Shown here: in pieces, positions 1 through 5,678 of the stretch
Numbering within the stretch: the first letter of the stretch is position 1
Layout: each line of letters opens with the position of its first letter
Source: CAZAYB01 sp964489215
GTDB taxonomy: Bacteria; Planctomycetota; Phycisphaerae; Sedimentisphaerales; Anaerohalosphaeraceae
Direction of reading: 5' to 3'
DNA: 6,334 nucleotides
Assembly (NCBI GenBank): GCA_964489215.1
Contig: CAZAYB010000188.1
Coordinates: forward strand, 1-6,334
The notes under the pieces: model-generated
Seen by the model: only the letters and a program-made list of their open reading frames with translations
Told to the model about the DNA's origin: nothing
The model's database searches: none
Made by a program: the position numbers and the translations under genes

Positions 1-511
1 AGTTCAAGCTTAAAAATATACCCACCATCTGCGGCGCAAGAAAAGCGCCCAGGCAATAAAACACCTGAGAAAAAACAAGAAGCTTACTGGAATCCATGGT
101 TGACCGGTTAGAAATAATCACCGACGAAAACGTCTCCACCAGCCCCCCTGCAAAGCCAAACGGAGCCGCCCACAGCAAAAACAAAGCAATGCTCTTAAAA
201 CCAGAGGCTGCAAATAAAGCTCCCCCCAAAAGAAACAATCCTGTCGATACAAGTTTTACATTACCTCTGGTCAGTTTTGTCTCTAAATAACCGCCGGTAA
301 AAGAAGCAAGGGCAAAAAATACATATTGTATTGATATTAATACGCCAAATAAACCAAAAGACTGATTTAAATCCCGTCCTATTGTGGTTATCAAAGGCGG
401 TATGGTATTGGCCGAGACAGCAAAGGCCAGCAAAGCCACAAAAGAGCCGTAGAGAGGCAGTCTGGAGCAATTCTCAAGTTTTAGCCTGCTTTTACTTATC
501 AATCCGCTCAC
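1..511 (-). CDS. MFS transporter, N-terminal half (runs off the window)
   Basis: This is a secondary transporter of the inner membrane, probably importing a sugar or related small solute. About 170 codons are visible and the C-terminal half lies outside the window. After a short polar N-terminus (ISKSRLKLENCSR) come about five hydrophobic helices. The first reads YGSFVALLAFAVSANTIPPL. The second contains FGLFGVLISIQYVFFALASF and runs straight into GGYLETKLTR, which fits the MFS motif A loop between helices 2 and 3. Helix 4 has the glycine-rich FGFAGGLVE, and helix 5 ends in LGAFLAPQMVG. The style resembles the fucose-permease/sugar MFS group, but substrate cannot be read from it. No ATG fits. 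GTG at 511 or TTG at 502 would start it inside the end of the preceding gene (overlap 20 or 11 bp), neither with a good Shine-Dalgarno, so translational coupling is likely. It is the last operon gene visible. Confidence 0.85.
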   Translation of the reverse strand, partial: MSGLISKSRLKLENCSRLPLYGSFVALLAFAVSANTIPPLITTIGRDLNQSFGLFGVLISIQYVFFALASFTGGYLETKLTRGNVKLVSTGLFLLGGALFAASGFKSIALFLLWAAPFGFAGGLVETFSSVIISNRSTMDSSKLLVFSQVFYCLGAFLAPQMVGIFLSLN

Positions 512-1970
512 ACAAATTATTAAGTTTCCGTTCAATCATTGCCCTGTTAAACATATACTCATGGGCCTCCTGATGATATCCAAATCTTTTGTCATTGCCA
601 ATACAGCAAATTGCATTTTTAAGATTTTCAATCTCGTCTGATATTATTTCATTTTCTACTGAATTACAGCTTTTTTTATTTTTTTTATGCAGATACCATC
701 GATAGATATTGTAAACGCTTTGAAAAACACAGCCTGCGACTTTCGCAGTAGCGAGTTCTTTTTGAGATTTTTCAGAATTATCACATTCCTCAAGAACTGT
801 TTCATATTCAACCTGAACCTTCAGCCAGGACTGACTTAATCTCTTTAAAAGAGTTACCATATCCTCGAGTGAATAATCCTTCAGGGTATCTTCCAGTCTG
901 TCACCCCATTGATGACTAATCCAGGAAGGGCCCATAGGTTTATTTTCAAGCTTTTCCTTCAAAGGATAAGCCAGGGCATAGTTTGTCGGCGACCAGTACA
1001 AAAACACCAAGCCGTTTACAGGATAATTCTGTACAGCTCTTTGAAAACCGTACCAGCAATTAACAATACTCTGAGCCTGCTTATCATCAACCAGGAAATA
1101 GTCACGAGAAAGTTTTAACAATTCGTTTTTTTCATCAGCGTTTTTTTTGAGCTTCGCCCATTTATTTACAGCATAAACATTTAGAGTATCAGGAAAACAA
1201 CCGAAATTCCAGCTTGCCATTGTGCCGGCAGCGTTATTTTCATTCATATACTTGAATTTACGAAACAAACTAACCATAAGCGGCAGATTAGGCACCGTCG
1301 CAAGTTCGTGTGTGGTATTTATCTGCAGCTTGGCAAATATTTTTCTTTTTTGACTGTATGCTGTTACTTTAGATTTAAATCTATTTGAAGGTCCGGGACA
1401 CATTAGGCTGTATTCTTCCATAATCCTTTCTTTGCCAAGTCTTTTGACTTTAAGTCCACGCTCGAAATCACCCATTAAAATAACATTCGGGTCTATGAGT
1501 TCGATAATCGCCTTATACGGAGGCTTGCAGTGAATATTCCACGACCAGTCCCACGCTACCACCTGGCCCGGGCTCTTTGAGTCATTAACCCCCTTATGGA
1601 CAAGATTGACAACCTCGGAAATAACCTCTGACGGTTTTCTTTTTGAACATCTCGGACACTGACATTTGTTCGTCCAGAATTTTTCCGGACACGGATAATT
1701 AGCCGGGTCGGAAAGAACATGCCCCCAGCAGTTATTAACCTGCTCACTGGCAGTTATCAAAATCGCACCGGCAAGTTTAGCGCTGTTAAAAAGATTTTCA
1801 AATCCCTCACGCAAATACTGCTGTACCTGCGGCGTTGAAGAACATAAAGAATACTCAGGCTGTTCATCAAGTATTTTTGTTTTGTGCCCTGCAAGGGAAG
1901 GATTTGCTTTCCAGAACCTATGAGCGCAAGGCAACCCGAGCGGCTCAGTGAAGAAAAGCCATATTCCCAG
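492..1970 (-). CDS. TIM-barrel glycoside-hydrolase-like protein, C-terminal part (5' end lost in the assembly gap)
   Basis: This is 492 residues of a cytoplasmic hydrolase-like protein whose N-terminus is at 2287-2047. The frame is open to the Ns and begins GIWLFFTEPLGLP, a barrel strand ending in a Glu-Pro as in many clan-A-like glycosidases. Next come a HPxLxG-like segment (NPSLAGHK), LCSSTPQVQQYL, a strand ending in ILITASE (Glu codon 1745-1743), a cysteine cluster CQCPRC (1664-1647), and a strand VVAWDWSW. ITASE is a good candidate for the position of an acid/base or nucleophile glutamate. CxCxxC followed by KxxxEVISEVVN resembles the cysteine motif of DUF4838-type proteins, and a metal-binding role is possible. 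The C-terminal 200 residues are helical. A TTG at 1934 could be taken as a start, but it would cut off the barrel strand, so it is an artefact of the gap. I recall uncharacterised Planctomycetota/Lentisphaerota proteins of this style. The substrate is unknown. Confidence 0.8.
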   Translation of the reverse strand: MGIWLFFTEPLGLPCAHRFWKANPSLAGHKTKILDEQPEYSLCSSTPQVQQYLREGFENLFNSAKLAGAILITASEQVNNCWGHVLSDPANYPCPEKFWTNKCQCPRCSKRKPSEVISEVVNLVHKGVNDSKSPGQVVAWDWSWNIHCKPPYKAIIELIDPNVILMGDFERGLKVKRLGKERIMEEYSLMCPGPSNRFKSKVTAYSQKRKIFAKLQINTTHELATVPNLPLMVSLFRKFKYMNENNAAGTMASWNFGCFPDTLNVYAVNKWAKLKKNADEKNELLKLSRDYFLVDDKQAQSIVNCWYGFQRAVQNYPVNGLVFLYWSPTNYALAYPLKEKLENKPMGPSWISHQWGDRLEDTLKDYSLEDMVTLLKRLSQSWLKVQVEYETVLEECDNSEKSQKELATAKVAGCVFQSVYNIYRWYLHKKNKKSCNSVENEIISDEIENLKNAICCIGNDKRFGYHQEAHEYMFNRAMIERKLNNLCERIDK

Positions 1971-1980
1971 NNNNNNNNNN
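1971..1980. other. Assembly gap (10 Ns)
   Basis: A run of ten Ns marks a scaffold join inside the coding region of the TIM-barrel protein. The round number suggests a placeholder rather than a measured distance. It lies directly beside adapter-derived sequence, so the join was probably made between contig ends where one end was an untrimmed read-through. Confidence 0.99.
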
Positions 1981-2046
1981 CAAGCGCCACCTCTTTATAA
2001 TACACTCGTCTAGTCGTCGGCAGCGTCAGTTGTGTATAAGAGACAT
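1981..2046 (+). other. Residual Illumina Nextera (P5/i5/Read 1) adapter, not genomic
   Basis: Positions 2014-2027 read TCGTCGGCAGCGTC, exactly the start of the Nextera Read 1 adapter. They are followed at 2028-2046 by AGTTGTGTATAAGAGACAT, which matches the 19-bp Tn5 mosaic end AGATGTGTATAAGAGACAG at 17 of 19 positions (2030 and 2046 differ). Upstream, TACAC (2001-2005) is the end of the P5 oligonucleotide, and exactly 8 bases (TCGTCTAG, 2006-2013) fill the i5 index slot. One base separates this from TCGACTAG, which I recall as Nextera index S513. Positions 1981-2000 align only roughly with the rest of P5. The match worsens with distance from the genomic junction, as expected for a minus-strand read that ran through its insert. 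Translated, this gives the false peptide SYTQLTLPTT at the end of the upstream gene fragment. Confidence 0.95.
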
Positions 2047-2287
2047 TCTCAGCTCTTTTGCATAAAGTTTTGAGAGATTTTAGCCTTTCGTTAACATCTT
2101 TAACATAATTTTCAAAGAGTGCACCTGGCGCCAGGTCTCTTAATCTGCCTCGCAGCCAGATTCCGTTAAAGCCGGCATCACTGACAGCCTTTAGTCTCTG
2201 GTTTGTATGGGTTTCAGGGGCATCAAGTATTTCATCGCCGTAAAAATCACTTTCTCCTACACGGAATATTCTCGTCTTAACTGCCAT
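2047..2287 (-). CDS. TIM-barrel glycoside-hydrolase-like protein, N-terminal part (3' end lost in adapter and gap)
   Basis: This is the first 80 residues of the protein that continues at 1970-492. The ATG at 2287 directly follows the TAA of the M24 gene (0 bp apart) and has GAGG five bases upstream, so the start is well supported and coupled to its neighbour. There is no signal peptide, so the product is probably cytoplasmic. RLKAVSDAGFNGIWLRGRLRDL looks like the first helix and strand of a TIM barrel, and YVKDVNERLKSLKTLCKRAE is the helix before strand 2. Strand 2 is the GIWLFFTEP on the far side of the gap. True sequence ends at about 2047 (Glu80 codon 2050-2048). The downstream in-frame residues are translated adapter and should be discarded. 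The rejoined protein would be about 575 residues. Only a few residues, possibly two to four, seem to be missing at the junction. Confidence 0.8.
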
Positions 2288-3457
2288 TTAAACCTCAAGC
2301 TCATATATATCCATATGTTTATTGCTCATCAGTTCACAGCCGTCTTTTGTGACCCTCATTCCGTTTTCCCAGCGAAGACCGAAACTACCCCTTTCATAAA
2401 GGAATGTATCTACCTGAAAAGTCATATTCTCGGCAAGCGGATATTCGCTTATAGTTTCCATCCAGGGCTTTTCGACCTCTATCATACCAAGGCCGTGACA
2501 AGGACCGTAAAGATAATTCGATTCATAACCTTTATCCTTGAAAAACTGTATATATTTTTTCGCGACATTGGCCGCTATCTCACCTGCCTTTATCCACTCG
2601 ACTGTTTTATAATGCGCCTCTTTGCCGAACTGGACCAGTTCCCGCTGCCTGTCGGTCATCTTTCCCAGGCAAACGGGCCTGCCTATACATGGTGAATAAC
2701 CGTCAATTCTCGCACCGTAATTCAACTGTATCATATCGCCCTTTTGCATTACATTGTGAGTTGGCCTTGAAATAGCGTGAGTCGTGCTTTTACCTGCAAA
2801 TACATAGCTCGGCAGCGATTCGCATTCCGCTCCCCTTTCGTACATCAGAGCGTTTACCATACCAACCGCCTGAAGCTCGGTCATGCCGGGCTTTAAGTTT
2901 TCCAACACCTCAGGGAAAATCTCCTCGGCTATCCGCAATCCCTCTCGCAGACAGGACAGTTCAGCCTCTGACTTAATAACACGCAAATCGGTCATTATCT
3001 GGTCAGCGTTAATAATTTGAGCATCAGGGAAAGCTGCCTTAAGCCCTTCATAGACGGGCATCGTCGTTATAAGCCAACCGGCCACTCCGATTTTCTTAGG
3101 ATTGGTCACACCAATAGACTCAAAAACATCCTTGAAGGTACTGACCGGAACATCAGGATAAGCAGGGTCCGCAGACTCACGGTACTCGGTCATCAAATGG
3201 ATGTTGTCAATTTTAGAACGATCCTCGGCAAATGTGCCGGATTCCGGACCGATTATCAAAGACGATTTGCCAGTTGGTGCTATCGCGACACCAGCTATCT
3301 CAAACAACGGCCAGTAATACGAAAAGTACCTGACATTTGCAAAATCAGCCTCGTTCGAATTAGCGATAAATACATCGTAGCCGGCCTTTTCAACAAGCCC
3401 GGCCGCTTTTTCAACTCTTTTTGCGTATTCCGCTTGCGGTATCATAACATGCTTCAT
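2288..3457 (-). CDS. M24-family (creatinase/prolidase fold) protein with altered metal site
   Basis: This 389-residue cytoplasmic protein has the two-domain layout of creatinase and Xaa-Pro peptidases. The N-terminal domain covers about residues 1-160, and the 'pita-bread' C-terminal domain starts near IKSEAELSCLREGLRIAEEI. The landmarks are all present: KGDMIQLNYGARIDGY, GPCHGLGMIEVEKP, MTFQVDTFLY and GLRWENGMRVTKDG. Of the five usual metal ligands (Asp, Asp, His, Glu, Glu), the first two are Asn246 and Cys257, the fourth is Asp350, and only His321 and Glu364 are kept. Creatinase, a metal-free member, also has Asn at the first site, so a creatinase-like hydrolase fits better than a metallopeptidase. 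His227 or His234 could serve as the base. The start at 3457 has AGGAG six bases upstream. The gene lies 18 bp after the ASRT-like gene, and its stop abuts the next ATG. The substrate is unknown, and a pseudoenzyme is possible. Confidence 0.88.
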   Translation of the reverse strand: MKHVMIPQAEYAKRVEKAAGLVEKAGYDVFIANSNEADFANVRYFSYYWPLFEIAGVAIAPTGKSSLIIGPESGTFAEDRSKIDNIHLMTEYRESADPAYPDVPVSTFKDVFESIGVTNPKKIGVAGWLITTMPVYEGLKAAFPDAQIINADQIMTDLRVIKSEAELSCLREGLRIAEEIFPEVLENLKPGMTELQAVGMVNALMYERGAECESLPSYVFAGKSTTHAISRPTHNVMQKGDMIQLNYGARIDGYSPCIGRPVCLGKMTDRQRELVQFGKEAHYKTVEWIKAGEIAANVAKKYIQFFKDKGYESNYLYGPCHGLGMIEVEKPWMETISEYPLAENMTFQVDTFLYERGSFGLRWENGMRVTKDGCELMSNKHMDIYELEV

Positions 3458-3475
3458 CTTTTTCTCCTGTAAATT

Positions 3476-3841
3476 TTAATCACAACAATAACCCATTACC
3501 GTATAATAAGCCAGATTCGGCTGGCGAACATCCATCCTGCCAATCTGGGCAACTACCGGCAATTCACTTTTTACAACCAAAGCATACTGGCCCATCGGAA
3601 CCTTATATCCCTTTTCGGTCAAAGGCTCATCCATCCTGAAACAGCGGACTCTCTCTGCCTTGACCACATCCTTTAGCCCTTTGACAGGCTCTTTATCATC
3701 AAAGTATATATCGAACTCTATCTTCGCATCCTGCTCATTAAGATTGAGAATAAGAAGCGACTCATGGCCGTGCGGTTCACTTCCACCGTGAGGCGGCAGA
3801 TCACCATCAGGAAAAACCCAAACTTTTTTGCCTTTATTCAT
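3476..3841 (-). CDS. ASRT-family protein (Anabaena sensory rhodopsin transducer-like)
   Basis: This small soluble protein of 121 residues is close to the 125 of the Anabaena transducer. The match is collinear: VWVFPDGDLPPHGGSEPHGHES at the N-terminus, ILNLNEQDAKIEFDIYFDDKEPV in the middle, RVRCFRMD, then PVVAQIGRMDVRQPNLAYYT at the end. These correspond to the transducer's IPPxG...PEP...SHE, ILNAGDEDAHVEITIYYSDKEPV, and PIVVQHTRLDSRQ (from memory). The family is a beta-sandwich oligomer proposed to bind small molecules, often near sugar-metabolism genes. There is no rhodopsin gene here, so light signalling is unlikely and a ligand-binding or accessory role in the pathway is inferred. A longer open frame begins at 3943, but it overlaps the creatininase gene and has no family similarity. 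ATG 3841 is preferred: it lies 5 bp after that gene's stop and has AAAGG upstream. Confidence 0.9.
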   Translation of the reverse strand: MNKGKKVWVFPDGDLPPHGGSEPHGHESLLILNLNEQDAKIEFDIYFDDKEPVKGLKDVVKAERVRCFRMDEPLTEKGYKVPMGQYALVVKSELPVVAQIGRMDVRQPNLAYYTVMGYCCD

Positions 3842-3846
3842 ATTGG

Positions 3847-4587
3847 TTAACCTTTCAAAATCTCTCTTATATCTTTTAATATCTCCTCTTTCGCTCGATT
3901 TGCGTATTCCATATCCGCTTGTTTTGCTGATTGAGCGTACCACCCGTCAGTTGAATGCCTGTCCATATCCACCCCCTCCGGACAAAACGCCATCATCAGG
4001 GATGTTTCCTGCTTGCCTGCGTGGTCAATCGGAAATTCCTTCTGCACCCTCTCGGACATAAATGGATGAACCTGTATCCAGTTAAAAGGATTCTCGCCCT
4101 CGGCATGAGCGGAATAGTAATCCTTCATAGCATCATCGCCCCACCAGCCCTCGCCTTTCTGGTCTTTTAGAACATCAAAAGTAACCTGTTTTGCGGCAAG
4201 TCTAAGAGCAAGATCATTGGGCATACCTGCATGGAAATTTTCACTTTGATGGTGAATAAAAACGTGGACGTTCTTAAAACCTATCCGCAAAAGCGACCTG
4301 AACAAATCTCGAGCAAAGGGTAATATCACCTCGGAATCCACATGAACAGTACCTTTTCGTTCAGGAGAGGCGACAACATAACTGCCCGCACCGTAATAAT
4401 AAGGAGGCAATACTACCATATCCATTTCCTTTTCAAGCTGCTCAATACCTTTAACAACCAAAAGCGTATCTACCCCCAGACAACAATGCCTTGCATGATA
4501 TTCAAGCACGCCGAAAGGCAGCACCACCGGCCAGTTTTCATCAATCGCCTTTTCCAGTTCATCCGCAAACATCATCTCATATTTCAT
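3847..4587 (-). CDS. Creatininase-family amidohydrolase
   Basis: This cytoplasmic enzyme of 246 residues has a length typical of the family (creatininase, mycofactocin MftE, FAPy deformylase relatives). These hydrolyse cyclic or linear amide C-N bonds with two metal ions. LPFGVLEYHARHCCLGVDT carries the expected ligands Glu29, His31 and Asp40. HAGKQETSLMMAF (189-201) is the HAGxxETS signature around the catalytic His (His189) of true creatininase. The segment that is NGHYEN in creatininase and NGHGGN in most relatives reads HHQSEN (112-117) here. Glu116 is kept, but the ligand His appears to be Gln114, unless His113 shifts into its place. Creatinine is therefore not a safe substrate call. The start at 4587 has a near-perfect AGGAGGT five bases upstream. 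The gene follows the regulator by 15 bp and is the first enzyme gene of the operon. Confidence 0.92.
   Translation of the reverse strand: MKYEMMFADELEKAIDENWPVVLPFGVLEYHARHCCLGVDTLLVVKGIEQLEKEMDMVVLPPYYYGAGSYVVASPERKGTVHVDSEVILPFARDLFRSLLRIGFKNVHVFIHHQSENFHAGMPNDLALRLAAKQVTFDVLKDQKGEGWWGDDAMKDYYSAHAEGENPFNWIQVHPFMSERVQKEFPIDHAGKQETSLMMAFCPEGVDMDRHSTDGWYAQSAKQADMEYANRAKEEILKDIREILKG
3851..3855 (-). promoter_or_regulatory. Ribosome binding site deciding the ASRT-family start
   Basis: On the minus strand AAAGG lies nine bases before ATG 3841, inside the last codons of the creatininase-family gene. It supports the short start over the upstream ATG at 3943, which would add 34 residues unrelated to the family, encoded inside the neighbouring gene. 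Confidence 0.55.
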
Positions 4588-4602
4588 TATAACCTCCTGT
4601 AT

Positions 4603-5619
4603 CTATTTACTTGACTCACGTATAATAAGTTTTGTCTTAGCTACCCTGTTAATATTGATAGAATCTGCACTGCCGTTTATCATCTCATTTAGCATTTCAA
4701 CTGCCGCAGCACCGAGAGAACGTTTATCAATAGAAACACTTGTCAGCTGTGGAACAATTAGCCTGCAAAAAGGTATATCATCAAAACCAACAACCTTAAC
4801 ATCCTGCGGACATTTTATACCCGCTTCTGCAAGGCCACGTAAAACCCCCATAGCCACTTCATCATTGGAAAATACTCCGTCGAAATCAAAACCTCGTGAA
4901 ATCCTTTTTTTTATAATATCAATCCCGTCAAAGCCGGTATAGTCCGATTCAATTATTTCGAGGGTTTCAAATTCGTCCTTTATCGTATCTGCTGCCGCTT
5001 TTATACTGCGGGAAAAGTAATGCTCAGCCGGTCCGGTAATGACAAGCACCCTCCGGCATGCCGAATGCGCCAGATGCTCCAAAGCCGACCTCGCACCGCC
5101 TTGATAATCCACTGCCGCCGAAGCTGCCTCAACTCCATCCGGAACAGGGCCGTCTAAAACGACCACCTTATCTGTTTGACGCAGTATAAACTCTATATCA
5201 GCTTTGCCGAACTGCCCTACCAGCAGGCACCCGCTAAGATTTGCTACATTGAAAGCTGATTTTAACCGTGACCAGGACCGCTCGAAATTGTCGTCGATAT
5301 GAATTTGCAGCGGGCAAAATCCATACTCTGCGGCTTTGTGCTCCACTCCTCTGGTAACACTGCAAAAAAAAGAATCGGCAAACTGCGTATCAGCGCCGAA
5401 AACCAAACCCAGACACGGTGTACCGTTTATAACGGCTGATGAGCCGCTTCTTAGGGCACGGGCCTCAACAGATGGCACATACCCGATACGACCTGCGACG
5501 TCCAAAATTGTCCTGCGAGTATCCTCATTTACCCCGTCCAGGCCTCGCAAAGCCCGCGAAACGGTCATAACACTGAAACCAGCCACATCCGCAACCTCTT
5601 TTATTGTTCTTTTTTGCAT
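4603..5619 (-). CDS. LacI/GalR-family transcriptional regulator
   Basis: This 338-residue DNA-binding regulator is of standard length for the family. Residues 5-24 (TIKEVADVAGFSVMTVSRAL) form the helix-turn-helix with the family's TVSRAL recognition helix. GYVPSVEARALRSG (47-60) is the hinge helix that enters the operator's minor groove. From about residue 68 (PCLGLVFGADTQF) a periplasmic-binding-protein-like sensor domain follows, with the characteristic DGVFSNDEVAMGVLRGLAEAGIKCPQDVKVVGFDD and LTSVSID segments. Members usually sense sugars or their derivatives. The ligand here is unknown but is presumably the operon's substrate or an intermediate. The gene is first in the operon, 15 bp before the creatininase-family gene, and follows a promoter with AACGTT palindromes. 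Autorepression is therefore likely. ATG 5619 has a modest AGG eight bases upstream, and the protein begins exactly where family members begin. Confidence 0.96.
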   Translation of the reverse strand: MQKRTIKEVADVAGFSVMTVSRALRGLDGVNEDTRRTILDVAGRIGYVPSVEARALRSGSSAVINGTPCLGLVFGADTQFADSFFCSVTRGVEHKAAEYGFCPLQIHIDDNFERSWSRLKSAFNVANLSGCLLVGQFGKADIEFILRQTDKVVVLDGPVPDGVEAASAAVDYQGGARSALEHLAHSACRRVLVITGPAEHYFSRSIKAAADTIKDEFETLEIIESDYTGFDGIDIIKKRISRGFDFDGVFSNDEVAMGVLRGLAEAGIKCPQDVKVVGFDDIPFCRLIVPQLTSVSIDKRSLGAAAVEMLNEMINGSADSININRVAKTKLIIRESSK

Positions 5620-5632
5620 AACAAAAACCTAA

Positions 5633-5652
5633 AACGTTATATTTAACGTTAT
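5633..5652. promoter_or_regulatory. Tandem LacI-type operator candidates (AACGTTAT twice)
   Basis: The octamer AACGTTAT occurs at 5633-5640 and 5645-5652, a 12-bp period, and each copy contains the perfect palindrome AACGTT (5633-5638, 5645-5650). LacI-family operators usually are palindromes centred on CG, which both copies match. The second copy overlaps the -10 box and predicted start site, and the first lies in the short leader before the regulator's ATG. Binding there would block transcription of the operon, including the regulator gene. That the regulator at 4603-5619 binds these sites is inference. Confidence 0.6.
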
Positions 5653-5672
5653 CATAACAATTTATTATGATA
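5650..5672. repeat. 8-bp inverted repeat inside the promoter
   Basis: TATCATAA (5650-5657) and TTATGATA (5665-5672) are perfect inverted copies separated by 7 bp. One arm contains the -10 box and the other abuts the -35 box. The spacing could suit a second dimeric DNA-binding protein. It may also be only an AT-rich chance palindrome. Confidence 0.45.
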
Positions 5673-5678
5673 TGTCAA
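5651..5678 (-). promoter_or_regulatory. Sigma70-type promoter of the operon
   Basis: On the minus strand a perfect -35 box TTGACA (5678-5673) is followed after 16 bp by TATGAT (5656-5651), five of six bases matching the -10 consensus. The start point would fall near 5644, giving a leader of about 25 nt before ATG 5619. This is the only good promoter seen in the gap between the upstream gene and the regulator, and it implies that the operon starts with the LacI-family gene. The rest of the gap (about 5680-5837) is AT-rich with no further feature that I can support. Confidence 0.7.

Noticed and set aside
671..686. A8-T-A7 tract on the coding strand as a possible programmed slippage site or frameshift
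   Set aside because: The frame reads through intact to a sensible stop that joins the transporter start, and no alternative product is evident.
1757..2044. Continuous open frame running from the N-terminal fragment through the adapter and Ns into the C-terminal fragment
   Set aside because: It crosses adapter sequence and unknown bases, and past the gap it is in a different frame from the real protein. Residues after Glu80 (2048) are artefact.
2014..2046. Tn5/IS50-like mosaic transposon end
   Set aside because: The mosaic end is joined to the exact Nextera Read 1 tail and index slot, so it is a library adapter and not a transposon in the genome.
2207..3472. Plus-strand open frames opposite the M24, creatininase, regulator and other genes
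   Set aside because: They are antisense to genes with clear family motifs and their translations show no recognisable domain.
3842..3943. 34-residue N-terminal extension of the ASRT-family protein from ATG 3943
   Set aside because: It lies almost wholly inside the creatininase-family gene, has no family similarity, and ATG 3841 has a suitable ribosome binding site and spacing.
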